This document shows positions 43,558 through 55,202 of a stretch of 64,000 nucleotides of DNA, in pieces (positions within the stretch are counted from its first letter, which is position 1; every line of letters starts with the position of its first letter). The position numbers and the translations under genes were made by a program. Source of the DNA: Symbiodinium natans. Its lineage: Eukaryota; Sar; Dinophyceae; Suessiales; Symbiodiniaceae. The notes under the pieces are model-generated. The model made no database searches. It had not been told where the DNA came from and worked only from the letters and a program-made list of their open reading frames with translations. The stretch is from contig CAJNDS010002104.1 in assembly GCA_905221605.1 (NCBI GenBank), positions 521,001 through 585,000 of the forward strand. The letters run 5' to 3'.

Positions 43558-44800
43558 TTTAGGTCCACGGTGCAAGGAGGTCCTTGACAGCGCGGAGGCG
43601 CTGCAGCATGAAGGTGTAGGGGTCCGCCTGGGGTGCCGGCATAGGGCACTGGAATTCTGCGGGGTCGACATGTTGCAACCCCTTCATTCGGGGTGAAGCC
43701 TTGGAACATCTGACGTGTTCTGCGTTTGGGTCTGGCGAGATGAACGAAGCTTCCGGGGGCAACATCTGACTCCAAGCGGCTGGTTGCTCCCTCAACAATT
43801 CGCCCAGGAGCGCCTGCTGGGTCAGTGAGGCAAGGTCCGACATGTGCTGAGCTGGTGCACCGACGGCTTGACAGCTGCCATCTCATGCCTGGACGTTGTC
43901 CCGTGCTTGGTCCTGCATCGAAACCACCCACCCCGGCCCCCCCCCCACATTTTGCAAAGTTCACCCCTGACTTCGCACTCTCCTGGAGCTTCTTGGCATT
44001 CTCATCGGCTCCAGAAGTAGACTTTGTCGGCAAAGGACTTGCCCTGGCCAGGGCCAGTCCCTAAACCCTAAACCCTAAACCCTAAACCCTAAACCCTAAA
44101 CCCGAGCCGGTTCAGCTGCCTCTTGGATCCATACAAGTGGGCCCCAGAAACCCAGTACGGTAAACTCAAAAACTGCAAGTCAAGAAGCGTGCATTTTGCA
44201 TATGAATACTTCTTGTACCCCCAAAAAACACCAAATATATACACTCACCAATATTAAAAGGAACCGTATATACACTCACCAGGAACAGTATTATAAATCC
44301 TGCTTCATATCTTTGCTAAAAAGGGCGGGTGAGCCTGCAACTAGAGCCCTCCTGTTGAACAAACTCCCCAGAAGAGCAGATGCAATGGCACTTCAGTCGA
44401 CACAACGCACACAGAAGATGCAGAGACATGGCCAGGGGGGCTTGATTGTCAGCTCTGTCTTTGTGCCGTCGGGCTTAACCACTGGCAGCTTCAAGATCTC
44501 CGCCTGCGCGAAACACGGCAACCTCTCTACTTTGCCTTACTTTGCACAGAGGCTGCAACAAAGGCTTCCCCTGCTCCCAGCCTCACCCTTTCCGTCCTTG
44601 GGTACAGAGATTTCGCTGCTGCCCATGCTCTTGAGGACGCTCACCTCAGCAGGGCAAAAGCCTACACAACAGAACACGAAACGCCGAAGCCAGGCACGGC
44701 TGGCCGAGGTCCTTAGACCATGAAGCCTGGGGCTGTGACGGCACAGGTGGTCGGTCCCGAGGGCGTCATCAGCATCTGCCTTTTCCACGCCCCAGACTCG
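43558..44800 (-). CDS. Multi-exon gene, unknown family
   Basis: Exons: about 44800-44727 (RLLFESGAWKRQMLMTPSGP, then TTCAVTAPG), 44661-44587 (FCPAEVSVLKSMGSSEISVP, then KDGK), 44503-~44440 (AEILKLPVVKPDGTKTELTI), about 44047-43967 (TKSTSGADENAKKLQESAKS) and about 43876-43558 (ends RLRAVKDLLAPWT, TAA). The first junction is GC-AG with AGGCTT repeated at both ends; the second is a GT intron with one shared G. All join in frame. The last exon includes QALLGELLREQPAAWSQMLP. No domain recognised. A telomeric tract (44059-44103) sits in the intron before the fourth exon. Confidence 0.6.
44059..44103. repeat. Telomeric (CCCTAAA)n tract in an intron
   Basis: Six perfect heptamers, directly upstream (minus strand) of a coding exon. 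Confidence 0.95.
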
Positions 44801-44824
44801 AACAGCAGACGACGGCCATCACAG

Positions 44825-46259
44825 CAGCAACTGTTGCTCCAGAGCTGGTGCGATTAGAAGAGCATGTACAACTGGTAGGCCTCGGCCGTCCCACCTCCAT
44901 CTTGTTGTGTTTCCTCTCACAGCCGACCTGCCAAGAGCTCAAAAAAATTCTGCAGGAGCCTCAGGTGCTCGAGAACACCGACTTCCAGTCGGCCTCCCCA
45001 CAAGAGATGCACAGCTCCACAGGATCCCCCAAGCCAGACTTCAAGGCCCCCTACCGTGCCCCACACACTTAAACAGCACCCTAAACCCTAAACCCTAAAC
45101 CCTAAACCCTAAACCCTAAACCCTAAACCCTAAACCCTATTATGAAAGCTCCACAGAACCACTCCAAGGCCTTGAAGGCAATGACCGCATCCTTCAAAGC
45201 TACCCGGGATGAGGGTTTGGGGTTGGGGGGGTCCCACACATGAAGGACCCGGTACTGCTTATGATCTGCTTATGATCTGCTTTTATGATCTGCTTTTAAG
45301 ATCTGCTTTTATGATCTGCTTATGATCTGATTTTATGATCTGCTTCTGATCTTTTCGGAGGTGCCAGGTGGAAACTTGGCATCGCAAGCTATTCGTGTGC
45401 CGCCGAAGGCTGTGGAGCGAACCCGTACGGACAGTAAGTCGACACTGCATGACTGGTGTACGAGCCCTGTGGGGGTAAGGTGCATGGACTATGGTGGTGC
45501 CAATCCACCATTCGTGACTATGCATCCATGCAAAATGCCTATCAATGTCTCGTCAGAGCGGCGCGGCGGGAACTTGGGGATCATCTGGGGCACTTGCGGA
45601 ACATGTAGCAGTCCTGCGGCAGCCCACTGGCCTGTAAGACACTCACCTGCCAGTTTGGATGAATTTGCCGGCCACGCACCGTGTTACATCAACAGTTCTG
45701 TCGCCAAAAAAACACAACTCCGCCAAAGCAGGGAAACTGTACCTGCTACCTACACAGATGCAACTTCAACTGCTGTGAAGCTCGGACTTGTGAAGCCGGC
45801 TCCAGGCATCTAGTCTACATGTCCCAGCAAGGCCTCCATGACAGCCGGACGCCCTGCCACAGTGGTCTTTGTGGACTCGTCTTTGAGCCCAACGCTTCAC
45901 CGGCGCAAGATGGCAACGGGATCTTCGCAAGTGGGACTTCACCAGCATGCATCGGTCCAATGCAGGCATGCAGAGATTGCATGTCGTCAACCCTTGCACA
46001 TACCCACGTGTACCTGCATACACGAAAGCAGATATGTTCCAATCACATGGCATGTAACTGTACCCCTACTCGCTCTCCCTTCCTAATTCCAGATCCAACG
46101 TCCATCTCATCTCGCTTTTCGCTTCATCCGCCCTCTCGCTCTGCAACTGCACGTGGAGTTCCGCGTATGGGAGGTGTGACAATGTCCCATGTCCTTCCTC
46201 CCCAGGGGTTGACTCAAAGTCCAAGGCAAAACTGGGTGATGCTGCTCTGTCGGAAATGA
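44825..46259 (+). CDS. Cysteine-rich protein gene, plus strand, tentative
   Basis: The one plus-strand gene I support. Exons: 44825-44874 (ATVAPELVRLEEHVQL, donor GTAGGC), 44923-~45072 (PTCQELKKILQEPQVLENTD), 45157-45213 (NHSKALKAMTASFKATRDE), 45361-45633 (starts VPGGNLASQAIRVPPKAVER, includes CMDYGGANPPFVTMHPCKMP and GIIWGTCGTC, donor GTAAGA) and 45696 onward (FCRQKNTTPPKQGNCTCYLH, then RCNFNCCEARTCEAG). The 62-nt intron 45634-45695 is GT-AG and phase 0. Fifteen or more Cys in the last two exons suggest a secreted, disulfide-bonded protein. The 3' end is uncertain: beyond about 46060 a minus-strand frame (46066-46310) is equally coding-like. Divergent from the gene at 43.6-44.8 kb. Confidence 0.5.
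45079..45139. repeat. Telomeric (CCCTAAA)n tract in an intron
   Basis: Eight to nine heptamers between two plus-strand exons. Confidence 0.95.
45250..45358. repeat. Short tandem repeat ATGATCTGCTTTT
   Basis: About seven copies of (A/T)TGATCTGCTT(TT), ending just before the exon at 45361. Confidence 0.9.
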
Positions 46260-46490
46260 CAGCTGCCTCCACTAGACTGCCTTGGCAGCTACAAGCAGCA
46301 AGACAAAAGGTCATAGCCCAAGATATCCCGCAGCGGACGTGGAAGGAATCACCAAAAGGAAGCAGAGGTCGCAACAAAAGAGCTGTGGCAGCAATGGTGG
46401 TAGCCGCTGCGGTGGTGGAAGCAGTAGCAGTAGCCCAGCAGCCGCAGCAGCAAAGGCACGGTACACCAGCAACATCTTAAAGTTTAATCA

Positions 46491-49400
46491 TCAGTACATT
46501 TCTGGCACAACTCGGGGCAGAGCCGGTCCTTGAGAACGGGGCATTGCCTCCTTCTTCTTCCGCAGGTAGCGCAGAATGCCCAAGTACGGAGAGCCTGAGC
46601 TGCCACGTTGACGCGACTCGCAAGCACGCGAAGTCTTGCGAAGGGCTAGAAGAAGGTTAAAAAATAGTATTCCCTTATGGTCCCTTTCTAAGTATACTAT
46701 AAAAACTCCCAAAACCCCTATTCTAATTATTAAGGCCCCTATGTTCGGCGAAGAGCAGTCCGGATCCTCTGAGTTGTAGTCAAACCAGCACCTGCACGCC
46801 AGGCCGAGTACACCTTCTTAGAGGCTTCAGGCTTCTGCTTCCCGACTTTTACACAATGTGTATATATATATATATGCAGATATTTAATAAATTTATGCAT
46901 TTGCTTATTCACTTATTGAAATTGCTCAATGTCATTCCTCTGCTTGCTCCCTGTCTTGTGTGTTGCGCCTGTTGCGCAGCACTGCCCGGTGCATGGCTTC
47001 CACCGCAGGACGCTGGAACTCCAAGAGGCCCTCGAGGTGCTCCGCCAGGGCAGGGCCCACCTCTTCGGTGCGATCTCTTTGTAGTAGGGAAGGAGGGAAC
47101 ATAACGGGGGCCCTATGTTATACCCTTTAAGGGATTCCTAACAGGGGCCCTAGATTCTACCCTTTAAGGGATTCTAGAGGGCACCTCACTCCCTCAGGTT
47201 TCTGAGAGCCAAATGACACCTCTTTTGCGAGAGCACTATTGGCCTGAAATCCAAGCGAGACTGGCAAACCTCTAGTCACAAACCCCCGTTAAACAAACAC
47301 CCCGCAACGTGGAGCTGGGCTTGGGGGTGTCGACTGATGTTGACATTCGGGGCAGACAGGCTCGCGTGCCTCATCCATCGGCCACTTCAATGAGAAGGAG
47401 GACCTGCTTCCATGCAGTCTGCAAAGTCTTTGGGACCGGAAGTCTCAAGCCTTGCAACACCAGCACTAGCACTAAAGTCCACAAACCATCAGCGTGCAAG
47501 TCCGAAGCAGCATCCAAGACGCAAGAATGTAAGGCTACTTCTAATCATCGAGTCTCAGCCTGCACTCCACCTATGTGACCCAAAGCCGAGCAGCCAGTCG
47601 AGGAAGTCATCGAAAGGAAGGCCGATGTGGTCGGAGAGGATGACCTCAAGGATTATCGGTTCTGAGGTGGCTAAATGACCACTTCTGGATCGTGGCCGGC
47701 TGCCCTCCACAAGGCACTGGTTTCAGTGCAGCCTGTATATCCGCAACTTAAGCCAAGGAAGGTCTCATTGCATGAGCTTTGTGGGTGGTGGACGCTTCAG
47801 AGAGAACGCAACTTCTTTGTCTGCGAGATCTGCCAACGAGGGCTTGACAAGTCCTGTCGCCGCCGCCTCCATTGGACAACGACACTACCCGACTGGGGCA
47901 CGGACGGGTATGCAGCCGGCAAACATGACCTCACACCCGTTCACACCCACAACTACCTTGACCACATCTTTGCAGTCCCGCCAGCATTTAGCAGTCTCAT
48001 GCTCCTCCGGCGGGCCTCATAGAGGCGATTGCTCCAAAATCCCAAGCCTTTCGGCGCAAAGCAGAAGTGGCAATCGCCGATACGATCGAAGTACTCCTGG
48101 GCCAAAGTCTCTACAAAATCTCTGCGCTCCGTGGTCGAACACGAACAAATCGACACAACCCGCTCACGCATGTATAAGGATCTGAACTTACTAATCTAAT
48201 AACGGAATAATGCAATCATCTAAGGATGCAACAATCTCTCTCTATATATACTGATTAACATACTAGTAAAAAAAAAACAATGATAGAATAAGTACAATGG
48301 TAACAACAGACAAATATGTTCATACAGGAATACAACAAAAACACTGATATAAGAATATAATACTATAACAACGTAAGGATATAGGAAGACAATATACGAA
48401 TCATGAAAATAGTCATGCAATAATGCAATTAATATGATATGAATAATTTTACAACTAAAACATGAATCTGCGGAAGTTGTTGCACCAGGAAAACCCAACT
48501 CGTCATGTGGATTGCATCGCTACAGTGCCGCCACAGCACGGTGATGCGAACAAACCGGTAGCCGATGCTGAAGCCTGGTCGCCCGCGAAGCGTCTGCAGG
48601 TCGTTCCGTACCTGGTCTGCTCAGCCACGGAATGCACTGAAGACAAGGAAGAAACCAGGAAACCAGATCGCTTTGCAAGTTCAATACCCTTGCACGTGTG
48701 TGCGCGAACATGAAGGCTGTGAAGAGGACCCTTCTTGCGTTTGGTTTATCCCAGCTCAAGAGGAGGTGAGGTGGGAGGGGAGGCGGAGGGCGAGCAAGCG
48801 AGAGACAGAGAGAGAGAGAGAGAGCGAGAGAGCGAGAGAGCGAGAGAGCGAGAGAGCGAGAGAGCGAGAGAGCGAGAGAGCCGTTACCTTCGTCTTTCTT
48901 CCTTTGTTTCAACTGGTGATTGCGGGATTGCTCCAGAATCCTTAACCCTCGAGAATTGCAAAAACACAAACCAAACCCTCGCGGCACACCTTTGGCAGGA
49001 AGAAGAAAAACGTCACTGGCTGGCAGAAATCCAGCAACTACTCTACCGCCACACTGCTGGTTTCAGTCGTAGCTGACAGCCATCTGGAGGCTCCCTGGCA
49101 ACCCTCTGAATGCTGCGCTGCCGAGTTGCCGTGGTGTTTGCATACTTGTAGATGGCCAGAGCATCAGAGTCGGCACCATGGTAGCACGCCGTGTAGGACC
49201 GCTGCTCATGGGGCTTCTCCAGCGCACGGAGTTTGTCCACACTCCACTTCTCCACGAAGCCCGGAATGACGTAGTCTTTCCAGGGTGTGAAGCCTCAAAG
49301 AGACATGGTTCAAGAAGCCGGAGCAAAAAAAGAGCATACCCCCGGTAAACGCAGAGCCGAGAAACACCAGTAGCAATGCTTACAGTGTGCTCCAAAGTTG

Positions 49401-50921
49401 TCCGCCGTCTCTTCGGAAAAGAAATCGAAGTCCGTGCACTCAATTGGCCTGCACACACGTGGGTATGCTAGGCGCACATCAGGCGGACATCAGCGAGGCA
49501 TGAAGTGGCCTGGCTTCAACGGAAAGAAAGAGGGAGTCTGGGATGTAGTCCTGCCACCTCGGGTGTCCGACTTCATGGGAGTCGCCGGCGCATGTCGGAA
49601 GTCATCATCAGCAACCACGGAAAAAAGCGCACGCCCACGCGGATGGCAGGATGGCTTCGTTGACAAACGCGGCCCTGGCCCTAACTGCAGCCGCTAGGCG
49701 AAGGGAAATCGTAGGTTTCCGAGGACCAGAGAAAGATGTGGTCGATGCCGCCCTGGTCCTGGCACCATTTGCAGGGATAAATCCCTTATCGCTGCAGAGA
49801 CAGACCCTTAACATATCGGACATGTTGGCACGGGGTGAGTCTCAGAGTTTCCCAGGGACATCAGCACTCGTCGGCTGCCGACTCATACCTTATATTATGC
49901 ATGTTTGCTCTTTCTATATACTTCTTTTAAGAATTACTAGTTACATCTAGCTATCCTGTCTTCAAGTTTAACACAGTGCAGCGAAAGCCTGAAGCTGACC
50001 CCCGGCCAATCTGTCACTCGATCCTCGAAGTACGTCAACTGCTCCTTCACCAGGTGACTATAGAAGATGTCCATGTCCTGGGCAAGTCACTGCATCCGAG
50101 CATGACAGCCTCATGGCGCCAGGGTCTTCTGCGAGGCTAGGCGACCCGGCTTCGTGCATTTCGGGGAGCAAGTACGAGTTGCTGAGTATTGGTCTAGCTC
50201 ACTTCTCCAAGTCTCTTCGGCTGTCTTTCTGTCCTTTGTCATCACGCAGGCTGCGTAGACGGGCACAAAGAAGAAATCTGCTTCAGCTGGGTTCTCCGTG
50301 CGGCAGCTACTGTGCAGGAGGTATTGGTGGACCTCGGCAGGAAGTTGCAATCTCCAAGCGGCCTCCTGAAAAATGGGCGCCAGCGTCATTCTGAACATGG
50401 CAACCCTTCCGTTAGTCATCGTTAGTCTTTCTTGTTCCGTATCAATGTCTGCTGGTGATTCTGCTTCAGTTGGTGCATGAGGGCCAAAACAGAGAAAGTC
50501 AGGCTCAAGGAAGTCCAAGCATCGAACACCTCACTGGCAAACATGCCCTGGCTGCATTCCAGCGGTCGGGACGCAAAGATCGTGTCATAGACGTAGACTT
50601 TCACGCCCGAGTCATAGCAACCCTGCGGCTTCAAGCCCAGCAAAAGTGGGTAGCTATCCTTCGTGGTCATCAATTTAGGGTATAGGGTTTAGGCTTTAGG
50701 GTTTAGGGTTACACCTTACCAACCGCTCGTTGAAGATTCTCTTTACCTTCCCAGAACTTGCCAAAGCGTCTGACTGATGTGTCCGCAAGTTCCAGGCGAA
50801 TCCAGCAACGCTCCAAAGATGGCCATACTTTTGCCTCAAGCCCTCGAAAAGCAAGAAATACTCTTTGGCTTTCCTCAGGAACAGCGTAGATCAGATCATG
50901 AGTTGAAAGTAAGTAAGTCGG
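46491..50921 (-). CDS. Exostosin-family (GT47) glycosyltransferase, multi-exon
   Basis: Exons in GT47 order: 50921-50748 (PTYLLSTHDLIYAVPEESQR...), 50658-50530 (GVKVYVYDTIF), 50365-50203 (SSCRTENPAEADFFFVPVYA), about 50184-50110, 50077-~50002 (DMDIFYSHLVKEQLTYFEDR), 49758-~49691 (QGGIDHIFLWSSETYDFP), about 49560-49500 (WQDYIPDSLFLSVEARPLH), 49448-49384 (PIECTDFDFFSEETADNFGA), 49293-~49065 (FTPWKDYVIPGFVEKWS), 48162-48016 (CHFCFAPKGLGFWSNRLYE), 47929-47902 (VMFAGCIPV), 47829-~47775, about 47080-46955 and a last exon ending 46491. Known: exostosins are type II Golgi enzymes that add sugars to polysaccharides or glycans; the motifs KVYVYD, RTxDPxxADxFFVP, GGxDHxF, DxVIPG and FCxxPxGxxxWSxRLxE are diagnostic. 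Most junctions are in frame, including a GC-AG intron after RLYE. One intron (50659-50747) contains telomeric repeat. The N-terminus is undefined. Confidence 0.85.
48796..48880. repeat. (GA)n / (GAGAGC)n microsatellite
   Basis: Purine repeat inside the GT47 locus intron. The Arg/Glu- and Ser/Leu-rich frames over it are artefacts. Confidence 0.95.
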
Positions 50922-51374
50922 CTGATGGTCGATTTTCTTGGAGGATCTCAGGCACTAGGGCCACTGAAGCCCATCTTGTGCAGAGCGAGGTTTAGAAGTT
51001 GAGACCCAACTAGAACCTCTTTCACGGATGAGCCAACCAGTACCTCTTTCACGAATTCTCAGACCCACATAACACAGCTGACCGGCCAAGAGCTAAACCG
51101 TAGGCTGCCCAGCAGGCCCAACACTCACACCAGACAGGACGAAGCAGCGCGGTGCCAAAGCGGATTTCTGCTTGAGGTAGGGCATTCAGAATGAGAACCG
51201 CCACTCCAAGCGCGCAATCCTCAACTCAGGTCTTCGATGCTTCCACACTAACAACTAGAAAGCTGAACACCCCATCGAAAGGTACACTTCACTGTGCTTA
51301 AGGCGTGATCAGTTTGTTTGAACACAAAAACAAGAAGAAGCGGACTCCGCAAACTGAACGACGTCGATGCTTAG

Positions 51375-52205
51375 GGGCCTCGACAGCTCCTGGGAGGGCC
51401 CCCGAGCGCTCCAGAGCAAAGAATGCGTTGGACAGCCTCAGCAAAGCTCTGACTATCCAGTTCAGCCACAAGAGAAGGCCTCAGTGCCAGCAACACGGAC
51501 AAGCCCTTAACAGACCAAAGAAACTCTCATGCGCTGATGTTCTGGATGTTCTGTTCGTTGTGTGTTCCCCTCGCCCCCCTGGTGCTGTCAATCGCATCGA
51601 GCGCGGCCAAATGAAGCCGGCAGGAACAAACGCGCGGACGATATTGGAGTCATTAGAGGCTTGTGTGCTTGTGTTGCTTGCCCTGCTTCCTGCTTTCCAT
51701 CGCAAGAACTCTTGTTCAACATGTTTAGCTGTAAACACTTCTCATCGCTCCGAGCTACTGCCCACAGGTAGACATGAACTAAACGGTCCTCATGATCAAA
51801 CACCTGGTCGACCCCAGCAGGGAGAAACTCTGTGACTGGCTCTGTCATCGAACCAAAGTCAGGTTGCTCAAGGCCAAACTCGCGAGGAACGTGTGTCTGC
51901 TGCAAGGCCTCGCAGCGAAACTTAGAGCTCATCTTCTGACCCCCGGTTGGCCTCACAGCACAGTGACCGAAGACATTGTTGCAACTTGTGCCTTATCAAC
52001 CTCACGCGCGACGGTCCACACATCCTGGCCAACGAGCTCGGTGCCGCGACCTGTCGGGCTCGGGCCAGAAGCAAAGACGATCGCGTGGCTGCACACGCAC
52101 ATCCAAATCATCCAAATCCCTAAGCTATGTTGCCAAGCTTCATTCAGTGTGCGCCCGGGTAGACACAACGAAGGTGCCAATTCGGATCCAGGTGGCGGCG
52201 GCTCC
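51375..52205 (-). CDS. Candidate exons upstream of the GT47 gene
   Basis: Minus-strand coding-like pieces: about 52205-52145 (AAATWIRIGTFVVSTRAHTE), about 52090-51980 (SGPSPTGRGTELVGQDVWTV, then AREVDKAQVATMSS), about 51947-51775 (PREFGLEQPDFGSMTEPVTE, then FLPAGVDQVFDHEDRLVHVY) and about 51482-51375 (PSLVAELDSQSFAEAVQRIL). No family recognised. Either 5' exons of the GT47 gene or a separate gene. Confidence 0.45.
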
Positions 52206-52309
52206 ATCTGCAAGTCATATCTGTCGCTTCATGCTTCACTGCGAGGCTGTTAGAATTGAGAACCTATGGACTGCCCAAGCTTCACAAGGGCAGGGTTATA
52301 ATAATGATG

Positions 52310-52420
52310 ACAATAAATAAGAAATAATAAATAATAAATAATAATAACAATAGTAATCATAATAATCATAATAAACTAATAATAATAATAAACTAATAAT
52401 AACAATTATAATAATATGGG
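52310..52420. repeat. (AAT)n-type microsatellite
   Basis: AATAAT/ATAATA repeat with (TAA) and (ATC) interruptions. Confidence 0.95.
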
Positions 52421-52924
52421 CAGGAAGTTTGAAGCTAAGCCACAGTATCGCAGCCCCATTGCAGGGGCAGACTACATGCCACACGAGCATTGTGCCCCAT
52501 GCACAAAGAGCTGTGCAAGGCTGCAACACTAAAACCCAACGCAAATACTGAAACTATTGGCTGAACTTGTTGACACAATGACGAGTCGAGGTTCTCAGAA
52601 ATTCATGCTTCAAGGTCTGCCAGTACGAGTACAACACCGAATCATTAGACTGAGTCCGTCAGGCTGACTCGCGGCATGTGGGTGTATCAAGATGCTCATC
52701 AGCTAAGCCAACCACGGGTGCTGCCGAAAGTGTTGCACAAAAGTCAAACTCTATAGTCTGTTGAGTTCCCCAACTGTACTCAACGCAGAGAAGCTGGTGG
52801 TAGAAAGACCGGCGAAGACGGATCAACGAGTCTCTGCTTTTTTCTTCCTATAGGCTATAGGAGCCTCGGCCGCGCGCTGGGCGCTCTCTCGGTGCGCGAT
52901 GGTGTGGACAGGGGGGGAGAGAGC

Positions 52925-54830
52925 TCAGGTCTCGGAGTAGTAGTTCGGGATGTCCACTTTCTTGCTCACCAGCTGCTTCTTGGCTTCGGCCAGGGCAGCT
53001 TTGTCCGTCTCCTTGCAGTGCTTTTTGTTTCTTGCGAGTCTGCCCCCTGCAATCCACAGGCTGTCACGGAAAAAAGCATGGAAGCAACATGGAGATGCCA
53101 GCAAAGCAACAGTGATGGAAGGGAACCACCAGTGCTCTTCCAAGTACATCCTGTCCACGAGGCTTGCCTCACCTTGGCGATCTCGGCAAGCTCACCACTA
53201 CAGGGCCAGGCGGGTGTAGGGAAGCTCTGGAAGCTCTCATAAACAGCATCGGCCGGGTTTTTATGACATGCCGTGGCGCTGGACTGTGCCAGGCAAGGGA
53301 TGAAGTTGTATTCCGCCCCTTCGATGTCAACCTTCAGCATCACCCAGTCCTCCGGCAGCACATTCTCAGCAATCCTTGCAACCAAGTTCGGCTGAAACAG
53401 GTGTCTAACCCACTAAACGATCCGAGCGCAGAAAACTCGCGCACAAACACACACCTGCAGAGACACGACAAGACATCGCGACCATCAACGATGGGGCGAA
53501 AGGCAGCTGCACCACATTGGTCATCGGGACGGTAACCTTGACCTCACCGCTCTTGACGGCATCGGGGGCCTGGGTTACACAGCCAAGCAAGCGAGCGGAA
53601 ATGAATGGCCGAAGCGGTAATGGCACCCAGGCGCGTCTGACATCATGCTGGAGCCCCAGTGGTTGTGGGTGGCATCTTTGTCGATGAAGAAGCTGGTCGT
53701 GCCCTGCGCAAGCACGGGAGAAAGACATGGGCCAACTTTCACCGAGCATGAGCAGGTTCGACTGCCACCTCGCACGAGAAGGCGGCGTGCTCCGCCAGCG
53801 AATGAACCTGCTTGTGGAGGGGGGGCTTGGAGAGGTGTTTCTTGCAAGCATTTCCTGTGATGCAGCCATGCTCAGATCATCAGGTCTGTTGCTTTCGGCC
53901 CCGTCTGCCTGGCCAGGAAAGTTCTCCGACAGCGAGGAAAGCTCCTTCGTGAACTGGGGGTTCGCCTCGCTCATGTCAACATTGAGATGCAACTGGGCAC
54001 CTACTCCGGGTCACGAATCCTGATTCACGACGACTATGAAGCGCGCCCGGCTCGCTATTTTTTGCAGTCAGCGAGGTGTCGGGCACTCAAGGGTTTCAGG
54101 CAATAATGGACTCTTTCACTTTTGCACCTCACCGGCCTCCAGCAGAAAGGCCTCCCACTTGCCGGATGGGCAGTCCTTCACCCGACCGTAGTCGTTCCTG
54201 GACACCAGGACTGCTTGGATAGAGGTACAAGTGTGTCGAAATAAGAAGCCTGACCCATACTTCGAGTAGGCCGTGGCTCTCCAAGAATTTGGCAAAGGTG
54301 TTCCCATCTGCCGCGCCCAGGTCAATGAAGATGCACTTGGGTTCGGTACGCTGCGTCTTCTTCCATGCCGGATTGTTCGCCACCTCACGGTCAAAAAGCG
54401 CCGACACGGATGTATGAACACCCGCCTAATGCCAGCCCAGCGGCCAGCAGCTACAGTAGTTCTTGCTAGCTCTACTCTGGGGCAACATTGACGACTTCAG
54501 AAACATGCGAGGTGAAAGTGCACGGCACGGCGGCTCAACTGAAGACTCCATGTTCTCTGGTCGCTATGGTCACAGGGGTGATTACAGGAGAGGGGTAGCC
54601 GGGTAGCCAAAAAGGGAAGCGTGCTGAACCCTCAGTGCTGAGTCAAGGGGCACACTGGCACTGAGGCTCAGCTTGGTAGAAGGATCTGATTTCAGTCGTC
54701 TGGGCGGCGGCATGCGATACCTGCGGCGGGACGCACCGGCCCACAGGGACCCTGCTCCAAGCCTCATAAAAAGTCTCAACGCGGAGGTGGCACGTTGCTT
54801 CGGAGGTGGGCAGCGTGCAGGACCCTCACA
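52925..54830 (-). CDS. FkbM-family methyltransferase gene, copy A, ten or so exons
   Basis: Exons in order: about 54830-54721 (SEATCHLRVETFYEAWSRVP, then VGRCVPPQ), 54425-54261 (CIFIDLGAADGNTFAKFLES), about 54215-54146 (NDYGRVKDCPSGKWEAFLLE), 53965-53909 (ANPQFTKELSSLSENFPGQ), 53807-53769 (VHSLAEHAAFSCE), 53703-53635 (GTTSFFIDKDATHNHWGSSM), 53569-53516 (APDAVKSGEVKVTVPMTN), 53391-~53173 (LPEDWVMLKVDIEGAEYNFI), an exon with LVDRMYLEEHWWFP, and a terminal exon ending KKVDIPNYYSET, TGA (52925-52927). Known: FkbM/Methyltransf_21 enzymes are SAM-dependent; DxGxxxG-like FIDLGAADGN and KxDIEGAE are the cofactor-fold signatures. Donors are a mix of GT and GC; LLE|ANPQF is GC-AG with GAGGC at both ends. 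Target unknown. No missing key motif seen. Confidence 0.85.
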
Positions 54831-54918
54831 GCGAGGAGGCCGACCCAAACTGCAAACATCGTGCTGAGACTACGTTGAACGGGGCAAGGCCCAAGCTGTG
54901 GAGCCTCTTGATCAACAG

Positions 54919-54930
54919 CTTGAGCCAAAA
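54919..54930 (-). other. Spliced-leader remnant at 5' edge of unit A
   Basis: Minus strand TTTTGGCTCAAG equals the last 12 nt of the dinoflagellate spliced leader. It marks the exact end of homology between units A and B, upstream of the first FkbM exon. Confidence 0.55.
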
Positions 54931-55202
54931 ACGTCCCTTTGCACAGCCATGTTCAAGTCAGACTCAGTCAGATAGTTGCTGCAAACCTGCAATCTCTCAG
55001 TGCAAAGCAGCGGCAAATTTCTCAGGCGTCTCAAACAAACAAGCTTCATGCCAACGGAACCCTCCTCCTTCATGCAACCAGAGAAGCTTGCCGCAGACGG
55101 ATCAACGAGTCTCCGCTTTTTCTTCCTATAGGCTATAGCAGCCTCGGCCGAGCGCTGGGCGCTCTCTCGGTGCGCGATGGTGTGGACAGGGGGGGAGAGA
55201 GC

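Larger units (their letters stand above)
52811..54930. repeat. Gene-sized tandem duplication, unit A
   Basis: Nearly identical to 55091-57189 (unit B). Homology begins at 'gacggatcaacgagtctc' and stops at CTTGAGCCAAA(A). Unit A keeps about 31 bp (around 54500-54530) that unit B lacks. Confidence 0.95.

Noticed and set aside
54775-54793. A 19-nt GT-AG intron after an apparent signal peptide MFAVWVGLLAVRVLHAA in the FkbM gene
   Set aside because: The downstream frame is open further upstream (SEATCHLRVETFYEAW) with a normal acceptor TGTGAG, so neither the tiny intron nor that start is needed.
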